Under the pieces are notes generated by a model, which worked only from the letters and a program-made list of their open reading frames with translations, did not search any database and was not told where the DNA came from. A program made the translations under genes and the position numbers. A stretch of 32,794 bases of DNA from Euryarchaeota archaeon UBA256 (GTDB lineage: Archaea; Thermoplasmatota; Poseidoniia; Poseidoniales; Poseidoniaceae). Below, in pieces: positions 15,454-24,500 of the stretch; position 1 is the stretch's first letter, and each line of letters starts with the position of its first letter. Location: NCBI GenBank assembly GCA_002494645.1, contig DACE01000008.1, positions 1-32,794 of the forward strand, read 5' to 3'.

Positions 15454-15816
15454 ATGACTCACCGCGATGGCATGAAAGGGTTCATGTTGAATCGGCTGTT
15501 GCCCAGCATGAGCGCCATGTCTGACCATGCCTTTGAGAATACATACGACCTCTCCGATAAGCAATTGCAACAATTGGACGAAGCAGAAGAGTTGATGCTC
15601 AAAGGATCGCTTGGTGCTGCAGAAACCATGCTACTGAGCATGCTTAAGGGCGACGAAGAATGCATCCCAGTCCTCTCAAACCTCGGCCACCTTTACGGAA
15701 GGTATCTTTCGGAATTTGAAACAGCTGTTGAGTATTATGACAGAGTCTTAGCGATTGAACCAGACAATGCATGGGCAAGGGATGCGCGCCGCCGTTACCT
15801 CCGTTACATCGATTGA
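15454..15816 (+). CDS. Short TPR-repeat protein
   Basis: The frame gives 120 residues from the first ATG. In-frame ATGs at 15472, 15484 and 15517 are alternatives, and the TATA-like element favours one of these. Residues about 42-118 form tetratricopeptide-like helices: LDEAEELMLKGSLGAAETML and, next, ECIPVLSNLGHLYGR followed by ETAVEYYDRVLAIEPDN, a clear TPR with the family's Ala/Tyr/Pro positions. TPRs bind other proteins, so this is probably a small adaptor. The FtsZ-family gene starts 24 bases downstream on the same strand, which makes an interaction or co-regulation plausible. No catalytic motif is seen. Confidence 0.72.
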   Translation: MTHRDGMKGFMLNRLLPSMSAMSDHAFENTYDLSDKQLQQLDEAEELMLKGSLGAAETMLLSMLKGDEECIPVLSNLGHLYGRYLSEFETAVEYYDRVLAIEPDNAWARDARRRYLRYID

Positions 15817-15840
15817 CCTTCAACACCAAAGTTCATTGAG

Positions 15841-16770
15841 ATGCCACCCTCAGTGCGTGGCATGGACCCGTCCAACATCCTCGTTGCAGGTGTCGGTGGC
15901 ATTGGATGTTCATGGGCCCACCAAGCCTATCTTCGCTGCGGCATGGGTGCCCACCTCGCACTCGTCGATGCCGATGATTCCAGTTTCAAAACAGGAGAGA
16001 ACATCCATGTCCTGCGCCTCGGCCATGCCCTTGACGAGAACGGATGTGCAGCCCTACCTCCACTCGCAGAGCAACGTATGCGAGGCTTAGCCAACCTCAC
16101 GAACCAATTGTTCCAATCCGCCGAGTTGGTCATCCTCCTGACCGGATTGGGGGGCGGGGTTGGCACCGGTGCAGCGCACGAATTCGCCCGACAAGCACGC
16201 CAATCTGGCGCTATTGTTCTAGCAGTAGCAGGCTTGCCCTTCGAGTCCCAACCCGCCCGTGCTGCGATCGCAGAAGAAGGCCTTGAGCGACTTGAGCACG
16301 TGGCCCATGTCACCGTTCGCCTTTCGCTCGAACGGTTGGCACGGCAAGCAAGGGAGCGTGGACAAATGTGGCAAATGGGGGCTGAATGGATTGAAGACCT
16401 CGTCGATGGCTTGGTTCGCACCCTCATGCGCATGGGACTCATCAATCTTGACCTCATGGACTTGCGAGCCATTGTGGACCAAGTCGGCGGCGCTACCATG
16501 CTGGTCGGCGTGGGCCGTCCAGACGACCCGAAGGGAATCCTCGAATCAGCCCTCAAGGCGCCTCTTGCTGCCATGGATGTCAGCGGCGCCAAAGGATGCT
16601 TGATTCAAGTTGAGGGGGGATTGGGCATGACCATTGGCCAAGTTGAGGCAGTAACAGCCCTCTTCACGAGCGCACTCGACAACGACGCTCAAGTTATCCT
16701 CGGAGCGAGAGTCAGCGAAGACTTGGTTGATACCATCCGAGTCGTGACCTTACTTTCAGGCATCAGTTAG
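15841..16770 (+). CDS. ftsZ: FtsZ-family tubulin-like GTPase, compact divergent form
   Basis: The 309-residue product has the FtsZ fold signatures in order. GVGGIG (about residues 17-22) is the first nucleotide loop. LTGLGGGVGTGAAHEFA (about 100-116) is the tubulin signature, with Val replacing Thr in GGGTGTG. LPFESQPARAAIAEEGLERL follows. GLINLDLMDLRAIV (about 199-212) is the T7 loop with the catalytic Asp residues. The C-terminal domain ends right after the strand containing DTIRVVTLLSGIS. The variable linker and the C-terminal anchor peptide of bacterial FtsZ are absent. It probably polymerises with GTP and acts in division or as a paralogous cytoskeletal regulator. A start at 15862 (second Met) is possible. 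The downstream membrane-protein gene is convergent and abuts it. Confidence 0.82.
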   Translation: MPPSVRGMDPSNILVAGVGGIGCSWAHQAYLRCGMGAHLALVDADDSSFKTGENIHVLRLGHALDENGCAALPPLAEQRMRGLANLTNQLFQSAELVILLTGLGGGVGTGAAHEFARQARQSGAIVLAVAGLPFESQPARAAIAEEGLERLEHVAHVTVRLSLERLARQARERGQMWQMGAEWIEDLVDGLVRTLMRMGLINLDLMDLRAIVDQVGGATMLVGVGRPDDPKGILESALKAPLAAMDVSGAKGCLIQVEGGLGMTIGQVEAVTALFTSALDNDAQVILGARVSEDLVDTIRVVTLLSGIS

Positions 16771-18153
16771 TCAGTCCAAAAGTTCAATTTCATCATCCCA
16801 TTGAACCCCTTCCGCAAGCGTTTGAGGCTCGCTTTTGGACCATGTGACATCGTCACCGATGTCGCTTGAAGTTGATGAAGGAGCATCTGGATCCTGCCTT
16901 AGGACCTCTTGAGTCACGGAAGGCTCAGCAACAACTTCTGGTTGTTCAAGTGCCGGAGTCGCCTCTGCAACAATCCGTTGAATCTTGACGCCCTCATCGT
17001 GGTCACCTATGGCTTGAGTGAGTACTTTGGGTTGAAGCCACATGAAGGTCAACAAGACAATGATGTGGCCCGCCATCAGGACGTTGCCTATGTCCTCAAG
17101 AACCGTTGTCAACATGGCAACACTTCCAGCATAGGCATAACCGAAAGCAAGGCCAACTGGCAGGGCATTTTGTGTGTTTACCAATCGGAGCGATGAACGG
17201 AAGGAACGGGATGTCAAACTCCATATCGCCATGATAATGGTGACCATCATCAACAATAATTCCTCGATTAAAAGCGCCGCACTTGAGGGCGTCATTGACC
17301 AGTGACGCCAAACGGTGAGTAGGTGCCAGGTGACCATGGCTTGCGAAAGCAACATCCAGCGTGAGGAAAAGCGGTGGAGATGACGTTGGGAAGCGGCGAC
17401 GGATCGTTGGTTGCGAGTCAGCCAAAATGAGGCGGCAAAAATTGCTGCAAAAAAGGCGTAAAATACAATGTTTTCAACGATGACCGCAGCGGGGGTTGAC
17501 GCCCCGTCCGTCAAGAATTCAAAGACGAATAAAATCACGTAGGAAAGTACAACCAACACAACCAAGGCTACCGATGTTGCCACGGTTGTGGAGCCCTCTC
17601 CTTCTTCGGCAGGAGGTAAGCGTTGAGCAGCCAAGGTAGAAAGCCACTTTGCAAAACTACGTCCCTGAACGATTGCCCAAATCACAAAGAGGCTGCTCAA
17701 GATGAGTGGAAGCGATGAAGACCAATCTCCCAAGGCTCCGTTCTCACTGACCAATAACTGAAGGCCGATGACGGCACAAAGGCTCGCAAGGAGGGGGAAG
17801 AGGCAGATTCGGAAGGATGAGATCATTGACTTGAAACGGCCCTTGGAATCGTCTTCAGTCGTATCTGGCAAGGTCGTCCAACGTTGAACGGTGGCATTGG
17901 AAGCTAACATACCTGTTAGAAAATACCCAGTAGACAACGAGATGAAACCAATTGCACTCAAGGTTTCAAAGCCACTTGAAGCCATGATATGAAGCACCGA
18001 TGAAAGCACGAGAACCATCACAATGTGTGGGAGGGTGCGAGTGCTTAGAAGCACGCCCAGCAATGCCCAAATAGATGCATCTTGACTCTGCAAGGCCTCA
18101 ATGCCAGAGCCCTCGGGGGGTGCTCCGCTTGGGCGGTCGTCATCATCGCTCAC
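16771..18153 (-). CDS. Multi-pass membrane protein with long acidic cytoplasmic tail, function unknown
   Basis: A GTG at 18153 starts this 460-residue protein. It has a short acidic leader (SDDDDRPSGAPPEGSG), roughly ten membrane helices from about residue 30 to 375, and a hydrophilic acidic tail of about 80 residues (rich in Glu, Asp, Pro, Ser and Thr) ending in DDEIELLD. Basic loops such as RHLHRFSSRW (about 256-265) suggest cytoplasmic sides. No transporter or enzyme motif is recognised. The gene's stop directly abuts the FtsZ-family stop on the opposite strand, and it diverges from the Pop5-like gene. The acidic tail may recruit a partner, but that is speculation. Confidence 0.65.
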   Translation of the reverse strand: MSDDDDRPSGAPPEGSGIEALQSQDASIWALLGVLLSTRTLPHIVMVLVLSSVLHIMASSGFETLSAIGFISLSTGYFLTGMLASNATVQRWTTLPDTTEDDSKGRFKSMISSFRICLFPLLASLCAVIGLQLLVSENGALGDWSSSLPLILSSLFVIWAIVQGRSFAKWLSTLAAQRLPPAEEGEGSTTVATSVALVVLVVLSYVILFVFEFLTDGASTPAAVIVENIVFYAFFAAIFAASFWLTRNQRSVAASQRHLHRFSSRWMLLSQAMVTWHLLTVWRHWSMTPSSAALLIEELLLMMVTIIMAIWSLTSRSFRSSLRLVNTQNALPVGLAFGYAYAGSVAMLTTVLEDIGNVLMAGHIIVLLTFMWLQPKVLTQAIGDHDEGVKIQRIVAEATPALEQPEVVAEPSVTQEVLRQDPDAPSSTSSDIGDDVTWSKSEPQTLAEGVQWDDEIELLD

Positions 18154-18185
18154 GGTCTATCGTGACAGACCACCATTTTCATACT

Positions 18186-18629
18186 ATGGTCATGAGTGAG
18201 GTGAAAACTCATGAAGCCCTGCCTCTAGGGCCGTACATGGCCAAACGACTCACAAAGGCGCTTCGGGGAAAGCGCAGATGGGTCGGCTTGGTCTGTGCCT
18301 CAAATCTGAAGACACGAAACGATATTGAGCAAAAATTGGACCAACTGGTACAGCAACTTGGCCTTTCAAAAACCCCACGCCTCATGGATTTTTTCCATTC
18401 CGAAACCGAGACATCGCGTCGTTTCTGTACGGACTACGATAAGCATCAAGAGAATGTCGGAGTCATGATACTTCGTGTTGTTCACGAAGACACACCTGTC
18501 TTGCGAGCGACCCTCGGTGAAGAGGCGGCTTTGGAGCGTCACGGTATGACGACCTATACAACGAGCGGAAAAATTCGCTTGGTGAGGCTGCGGATGGGAA
18601 TTGAAAAACCAAAACGCCACAAAGGCTGA
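18186..18629 (+). CDS. RNase P protein component 2 (Pop5/Rpp14-like), tentative
   Basis: The product is about 147 residues from ATG 18186 (or 145 from 18192). Its pattern resembles archaeal Pop5: GKRRWVGLVCAS (about 29-40) for the first strand, an Asp/Glu-Lys-rich helix (IEQKLDQLVQQLG), a central segment, then VGVMILRVVHEDTPVLRATL (the strand and helix where Pop5 reads GIIRC...VEEVRFAL), and TTSGKIRLVRLRMGI near the C-terminus (Pop5: VSGTIKRLKRKF). Pop5 pairs with Rpp30 around the RNase P RNA to mature tRNA 5' ends. A middle insertion (about 70-92) is not typical. The assignment rests on recall of the family pattern, so I keep it tentative. The next gene follows by about 20 bases. Confidence 0.45.
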   Translation: MVMSEVKTHEALPLGPYMAKRLTKALRGKRRWVGLVCASNLKTRNDIEQKLDQLVQQLGLSKTPRLMDFFHSETETSRRFCTDYDKHQENVGVMILRVVHEDTPVLRATLGEEAALERHGMTTYTTSGKIRLVRLRMGIEKPKRHKG

Positions 18630-18651
18630 ACATTACTTTGATGGCCTGGGC

Positions 18652-19170
18652 ATGTGTCCAAGCACCATGGGAGGAGGAGGAACGGCTCCAAAAATGAAAA
18701 TGAGCGATGCACTCATTCTCACTGGCGTGACCATCCTCTTTGGCTCCTTATTCATGCACGCTTGGGTCACACCCATACAACTCAACGACGAGGACCCTCC
18801 GTACACGAACGGTGCCTCCATGATGAACGGCGACGTATTTGTCATCAACATCGCTGTCGCCAATGAATCGACGGTTCGATATGTGCTCTACGATGAAAGC
18901 GATAACATCATCAGTGCAGAATCCGTGCAGATTGCAGGTGAGGGAGAGCATGAAAAAACATTTACAATTTCAGAAGGAGGCTATTACACCTACGAGGTTG
19001 ATACAAAAGGAGTCGCCGCAACTCTTGAGGTCGATATTGAACGCAAGTACATGATCGACATGATCCCCTTCCCCCTCGGCGCATTGTTGCTTGCATACGG
19101 ACTCTACCAACGGGAAGAAGATGTATCTGATGCTGAACCAGAGGTTCTTGACGCAGAGTTAGAGGCCTGA
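18652..19170 (+). CDS. Two-helix membrane protein with an extracytoplasmic beta domain
   Basis: I place the start at ATG 18652, after the Pop5-like stop. A TTG at 18601 and ATGs at 18694 and 18700 are alternatives. The last two follow a GGAGGAGGAGG tract by about 15 bases. The 172-residue product has a membrane helix near the N-terminus (DALILTGVTILFGSLFMHAW), an exposed beta-rich domain of about 85 residues, a second helix (MIPFPLGALLLAYGLY) and an acidic tail. The exposed part resembles a small Ig-like domain with a GGYYTYEVD edge. No family is recognised. The 3' end overlaps the convergent biotin-ligase fusion gene by 12 bases, so both stops lie inside the other gene. Confidence 0.6.
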   Translation: MCPSTMGGGGTAPKMKMSDALILTGVTILFGSLFMHAWVTPIQLNDEDPPYTNGASMMNGDVFVINIAVANESTVRYVLYDESDNIISAESVQIAGEGEHEKTFTISEGGYYTYEVDTKGVAATLEVDIERKYMIDMIPFPLGALLLAYGLYQREEDVSDAEPEVLDAELEA

Positions 19171-20637
19171 CCAAATCAAAGCATCGGGGTCGTCAACGAG
19201 AACCTCGCCTTCGGACTCGGTGACCAGCAGCCGACCAGCACGATCAAGGTCTGAAAAATGGCTCGTTTTATTTCTATAGATAAGGGGCCCAAGGTTTGAT
19301 TCTGCGCGTTGAATCTCAATTTTAAGGTCATCGAAGTAAAAACGGTTTTCAGCCAAGCACTCGGGCACAGTCGTATCAAAAAGAGATGCAACCATGGCGT
19401 GAAGACTCTTCATGAGTTCATCGTGACGCACACCAGGAAGTACCTCGTGCAGGGAACCAAAAGGCTCTGCCCCCTCGAGATTGAGGCCCAAACCAAGAAC
19501 GATACGGTGATTTGTACCCGTAGTCCTTGCCTCAAAGAGGACACCTCCGCACTTGTTCCAGCCATATTGAGAGCGAACAAATAAATCGTTAGGCCATTTC
19601 AGGCAAAAAGCATCTGAGTCCGCACCTGAATAAGAGCACAGGAGCATTTGTACGTGATGTCCGACGAGCAGTTGATGCATTGTTGAGTGCGTCATACTGC
19701 CATCCATAGCGACCACCCATGACGCCATAATCGCTCGTGAAGGTGAGACCCAGGAACGCCCTCGCCGCCCTCTTCCCTTGCTTTGATGACGTGCACTTAC
19801 GCGGGAGCCTAAGGGGTAATGAGCATCAAGCAGGTAGGCATTCGTGCTTTCAAGCGTTGGATGATGCTCAACTTTGGCCTTCGGAAACGGACGCCACAAG
19901 GCGATAGCACTCAGAAGTTCACCTTCTTCAAATTGACATTGCCCCACCACCCTTGCAGCGAAACCCTTTCGCCATGCGAGGGGGACTGCTCTGCTGCCAA
20001 CTCCTAAGTTTGAGACGACGACGTAGGCACGCCCTCCCGGGCGCAGAAGTTGGCCACCTGCGATGAGGTTGAGAAAACGCGCATACAGTCCGACATCATC
20101 CGTGTCGATCATGGCCGCTTCTTCAAGAGGACCCAGGACAGGTTGCCCCGGTTCGGGTGGACTGAGATATGGCATGTTCCACATGACAACGTCGTAAAGC
20201 TCGTCCCCCATCCACTGTTGCGGGTGGCCGTCCTGTTTCGGACCTGGCCCGCCCTCACACACACGGATTGAGTAACCGTATTTCTCAGCGTGTCCCTTGG
20301 TGCAAGCAACCGCATAGGGGTTGATGTCGCAGGAGGTGACGGACCACCCAAGACTTGCGGCAAAAAGAGAGATTGCCCCTGTACCACACCCAATTTCAAG
20401 CGCCTTGGTTTGCGAAGGCAAGCGGGAGGTATTGAGGACCTCTGCGAGAAGATTGGTATCTTCTCGAGGCTGGTAAACAGTTGGTGGAAGGTCCAAGTCA
20501 AATCGCTGTCCCAAAGGTGTGGTCCAACTGAGGGACTGAGCCACCCTGTCAAGCCGGTTGATTTCTGCCTCGGCATCGGCCTCTTCGAAGTGATGAGGCC
20601 CTCTCATAAATCCCTCGAAGGGTGCTCCCATCATCAT
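19159..20637 (-). CDS. Fusion of HemK/PrmC-like methyltransferase and biotin protein ligase (BirA)
   Basis: One continuous frame (492 residues from ATG 20637; a GTG at 20646 or ATGs at 20634/20631 are alternatives) carries two enzymes. Residues about 45-250 are a SAM-dependent methyltransferase: PPTVYQPREDTNLLAEVL, ALEIGCGTGAISL (SAM loop) and MWNMPYLSPPEPG, where NMPY replaces the NPPY of protein-glutamine and adenine methyltransferases. Residues about 255-492 are a class I biotin ligase: LESTNAYLL, SKGRGRRGRSW (the biotinyl-AMP loop, consensus GRGR.GR.W), KWPNDLF, KCGGVLFEA and VLGLGLNL, with a small C-terminal SH3-like part. The ligase attaches biotin to carboxylase carrier proteins. The methyltransferase target is unknown, possibly a release factor as for HemK. 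No DNA-binding domain is present. Confidence 0.82.
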   Translation of the reverse strand: MMMGAPFEGFMRGPHHFEEADAEAEINRLDRVAQSLSWTTPLGQRFDLDLPPTVYQPREDTNLLAEVLNTSRLPSQTKALEIGCGTGAISLFAASLGWSVTSCDINPYAVACTKGHAEKYGYSIRVCEGGPGPKQDGHPQQWMGDELYDVVMWNMPYLSPPEPGQPVLGPLEEAAMIDTDDVGLYARFLNLIAGGQLLRPGGRAYVVVSNLGVGSRAVPLAWRKGFAARVVGQCQFEEGELLSAIALWRPFPKAKVEHHPTLESTNAYLLDAHYPLGSRVSARHQSKGRGRRGRSWVSPSRAIMASWVVAMDGSMTHSTMHQLLVGHHVQMLLCSYSGADSDAFCLKWPNDLFVRSQYGWNKCGGVLFEARTTGTNHRIVLGLGLNLEGAEPFGSLHEVLPGVRHDELMKSLHAMVASLFDTTVPECLAENRFYFDDLKIEIQRAESNLGPLIYRNKTSHFSDLDRAGRLLVTESEGEVLVDDPDALIWSGL

Positions 20638-20762
20638 TCTATGCACGTGTCAATCAGTGCAAATGTGCGATTTTTGCTCAATAGAACACTTCTTAGGGAA
20701 GTAATCCGTATCACCTACATCGGAAGGGGGCGGAGCGCATGGCTCAATTGCATCCCGAAACG

Positions 20763-20768
20763 TATAAG
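20763..20768 (+). promoter_or_regulatory. Possible box A upstream of tRNA-Lys
   Basis: The plus strand reads TATAAG within CGTATAAGAAC, 42-47 bases before the tRNA 5' end. With 25-base spacing, transcription would start near 20790, leaving a 20-base leader for RNase P to remove. The rest of the 163-base gap before the tRNA shows no gene. Confidence 0.35.
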
Positions 20769-20809
20769 AACACCATGTCGGTCGGACAAAAAGCCCAAGT
20801 TGCTACATT

Positions 20810-20883
20810 GGGCCTGTAGCTCAGTCAGGTAGAGCGTCGGACTTTTAATCCGATGGTCGCGGGTTCGAACCCCGTCAGGCCCG
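20810..20883 (+). tRNA. tRNA-Lys (anticodon TTT)
   Basis: A complete cloverleaf is visible: acceptor GGGCCTG pairs with CAGGCCC, the D-arm is GCTC/GAGC, the anticodon stem TCGGA pairs with TCCGA around the loop CTTTTAA (anticodon TTT), and the T-arm has GCGGG/CCCGT around TTCGAAC. The discriminator base is G at 20883. CCA is not encoded and there is no intron. The rpoH start lies 50 bases downstream on the same strand, so readthrough from the tRNA promoter into the RNA polymerase operon is possible. Confidence 0.95.
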
Positions 20884-20933
20884 CCTGACAACGCTACCGG
20901 CTCGGTGCAGTAGGGCATTCGCGGGGTGACGAA

Positions 20934-21584
20934 ATGGTAGTAAAGAGTGCAACAAAAAAGCGGTTAATGGAACTCGGCGTTTCTGAAGAATACGCCCACA
21001 AACTTGCCACCGACCGAAACATGACCGACATCAAGAACATGTCTCACGACGATGTCGCATCAACACTTGGCATTTCCAAAGACGCTGAAGAATTCATCAC
21101 CACCATGCAGATCATCGCTGAACAAGGCTCCCGACGCCGAGCAGCAAAAAAGAGCACGAAGATCACCATTCGTGCCAAAGCCGTGGACGATATGGACCGC
21201 CCCGAGATTACCTCTCGGTTCAATGCCCTCAACCACGAACTTGTCCCCCATCAAGAACTCGTTGGACCAGCCAACGTTTCTCCCGAAGAACAACTCGCCA
21301 TCGAAACAGAAGAACTCGCTCCGTGGCGAATGATTCAGCCCGACCCCGAAACCGGCGAAGACCGTTTGGCCAAGGAACTCCTGCCCAAAATCCTCATCAC
21401 CGACCCCGTTGTCCAGGTCATCAAAGAAGTCTGTGAATCAGAAGACAACGCCCATCTCCAAGCAAATCCGGACCACAAGCCCTTGGCTGCTGGTTGGATC
21501 GCCGACCGTGTGCTCAAGGTCATCCGCCGCTCCCCATCGGCCGGACAAAGCATTGCGTACCGGCTCATTGTGGAGGGGAACTGA
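20934..21584 (+). CDS. rpoH: RNA polymerase subunit H (Rpo5) with long N-terminal extension
   Basis: The C-terminal 70 residues of this 216-residue protein carry the RPB5/RpoH assembly domain: LPKILITDPVVQVI (about 147-160) and ADRVLKVIRRSPSAGQSIAYRLIVEG at the very end, the family's conserved core. About 15 additional residues separate these two parts. Archaeal RpoH is usually only about 80 residues. Here an extension of about 140 residues precedes it, whose first 40-45 residues closely resemble the start of RpoA2 in the same operon (both begin MVVKSATKK and share LG, AH, LA and DR positions), followed by a basic segment. GGTGA before the ATG supports the start. It begins the operon, 12 bases before rpoB. 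Subunit H contacts the downstream DNA at the jaw. Confidence 0.9.
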   Translation: MVVKSATKKRLMELGVSEEYAHKLATDRNMTDIKNMSHDDVASTLGISKDAEEFITTMQIIAEQGSRRRAAKKSTKITIRAKAVDDMDRPEITSRFNALNHELVPHQELVGPANVSPEEQLAIETEELAPWRMIQPDPETGEDRLAKELLPKILITDPVVQVIKEVCESEDNAHLQANPDHKPLAAGWIADRVLKVIRRSPSAGQSIAYRLIVEGN

Positions 21585-21596
21585 GGAGAGGATACC

Positions 21597-24500
21597 ATGC
21601 AGGAAATCATTCAAGCATTTTTCAAAGAACGCAGCTTGGTCAACCACCAACTCGCATCATACAACGACTGTATCCCCGCATCAGAATCCTCGCTTTCACG
21701 CATGGAGCGCATCATCCGCAACATCCGTGTAGGAACCGATGAAGACTTCAACGACGACGAAGGAGGATACATCAAACTCGACGTCGCTGAGCAAGACATT
21801 GTCATCCGATTGAAGAATGTCAAACTCGGCCAACCCACTGTTAAGGAAGCAAACGGTGCACTCAACCCGTCCACTCCAATGGAGTGCCGCCTGCGCAAGT
21901 TAACCTACATGTCCCCCGTCACCATTGACTTCACCATCAAGCGAAACGGTGTACCATCGCCTACTGAGGCTGGTGTCGCTGTTGGCAACATGCCAATCAT
22001 GGTCCGCTCAGAGCGTTGCAACCTGCACGCAAAACACATCGCTGGAGACCGCGTCCTCAACCCAACAACATCGGACGAAGACAAAACTACCTGGCACGAA
22101 ATGCTGCAAAAGAAAGGCGAAGACCCACTTGACCCAGGTGGCTATTTCATCATCAACGGTACCGAACGTGTCCTCATCTCAATGGAAGACTTGGCCCCAA
22201 ACCGCGTCACCGTTGAAATCAACAAGCGCTATGCAAAGCAAACCGAAGTCGCTAAGATTTTCTCTCAGAAAGACGGTATGCGAAAGCCGCTGACTGTTGA
22301 AAAGCGCCGTGACGGTATGCTGATGGTCAAGATCAGCACCGCTGGAACCACTGCCATCCCTGTCGTCATGCTCATGCGTGCTCTCGGAGTCGAAAACGAC
22401 CAGCAAATTTTCCAGGCCATTGCAGGAAATACCGATTCATTCAAGTTTATCGTGGCCAACATCAACGAGGTCAACGACAACGAAGAATACAAAGTCGTGA
22501 CCACTGAAGAAAGCCACCAGTGGCTTGAGAAGAAATTTGCCGCTGGCCAGCAAAAGGAATACCGAGAAGCTCGTGTCAACCAATTGCTCGACCGCGAATT
22601 GCTCCCTCACCTTGGCGACCAAGCCGAAGACCGCGAAAAGAAGGCCATCTACCTCGGCCGAATCGTTCGCCAAGTTCTCGAGATGGCTATTGAAGGCCGT
22701 GACCCTAACGACAAGGACCACTACGCCAACAAGCGTGTCCGCCTCGCCGGTGACCTCATCGAAGACCTGTTCCGTGTTTCCGCTGGACAACTCGCTCGTG
22801 ACCTCAAGTATCAACTTGAGCGACATCACAACCGCAAGCGAGAACTCAAGATTACCTCGTGTCTTCGCCCCGATGTCCTCACATCAAAGATCATGCACGC
22901 CTTGGCCACAGGAAACTGGGTCGGTGGACGCACTGGTGTTAGCCAATTACTCGACCGTACAACCTACCTCGCTGCTCTTTCCCACATGCGCCGTGTCACC
23001 TCTCCCTTGGTTCGTAGCCAGCCCCACTTTGAAGCACGTGACCTGCACCCTACTCAATGGGGACGATTGTGCCCTAACGAGACCCCTGAGGGTCAAAACT
23101 GTGGTTTGGTCAAGAACGCTGCTCAGATGATTGACATCTCTGAGAACATCGACGAAGTTGAAATTCGCGAGCGCCTTGACGAACTCGACGTCTATCAGCC
23201 CGACGATTGGACTGATGGTGACCGTATTCACGTCAACGGTGACATTTACGGAATTCACAAGCGCGGTGTCAAACTCGTTGACCACTTCAAGTCTGCACGC
23301 CGTCGCGGTGTTATTCCTTCAGAAGTGTCCATCCGCCACGACTCCGAGAACAAGGACATCTTCATCAACACTGACAAAGGACGAATTCTCCGACCGTTGT
23401 TGATCCTCTATGATGGCGCACCTCGCCTGACACAAGACCACCTCGCACGCCTCAACAACGGTGAAATGAACTTCCGTTCACTTGTCATCGAAGGGGTCGT
23501 TGAATGGGTCGATGCTGAGGAAGAAGAAGACCTCTACATCGCTCCACGACCCTTCGTCCTACCCGAGATGGTACCGGAAGGCGACTCCGCTGGTCTAGCC
23601 GGCCGAGTCATCAAGCACGAAGACATCGAATGGATGAACCTTGGAGAAGCACAAGCAGAAGTCGCACACTTGCGTGCGAATGTTTGCCTGCCAAACGGTC
23701 TTTGGGAAACCACCGAATTTGACGTGCCGTTGGAATACTCTTCAGAACACACGCACTGCGAAATCGACCCGCAACTCGTCCTCGGTGTCTGTGCTTCGCT
23801 CATCCCTTACCCAGAACACAACTCAACACCTCGTGTTACCGGTGGTACGGCCATGGTCAAGCAATCGCTCGGCCTACCGAGTGCAAACTATCGAATGCGC
23901 CCCGACACACGAGCGCACATCCTGCACTACCCTCAACGCTCCATCACCAAAACGCAAGCTATGGCAACCACCAACTTCGACGACCGCCCCGGTGGTCAGA
24001 ACTTCATCGTAGCCATCATGTCTCTGCACGGATACAACATGCAAGACGCAGTCATCATGAACAAGGGCTCCATCGACCGAGCACTTGGACGTTCGACATT
24101 CAACCGAACCTACAACGCAGAACGTCGTCGTTTCCCTGGTGGCCAAGTTGAAGAAATCGAAAAGCCCGGCAGCTCCAAGCAGGAAATCAAGGGCCTCAAG
24201 ACTCCAGAAGCCTACATGCACCTTGAAGCAGACGGATTGCCCGTCCCGGAAACTTCTCTTGAAGGCGGCAACGTCCTTGTTGGAAAGACCAGCCCTCCTC
24301 GCTTCCTCGAAGAAACCTCTGGTGGTGCCTTCTTGATGGCACAGGAACGCCGTGAATCATCCATGCTTGTTCGCCACGGTGAAAAGGGATGGGTTGACAA
24401 CGTCTATGTGACAGAATCACTCGACTCCGGTCGCCTTGTTCGTGTCATGGTCCGAAGCCACAAAGTTCCCGAAGTCGGCGATAAATTCGCTTCACGTCAC

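Noticed and set aside
18154..18171. GGTCT-N8-AGACC inverted repeat between the divergent genes at 18153 and 18186
   Set aside because: Five-base arms are expected by chance in a region of this size, and it has no clear relation to a promoter.
20774..20818. 14-codon frame just upstream of and into the tRNA
   Set aside because: It overlaps the tRNA gene and shows no ribosome-binding site or conserved feature.
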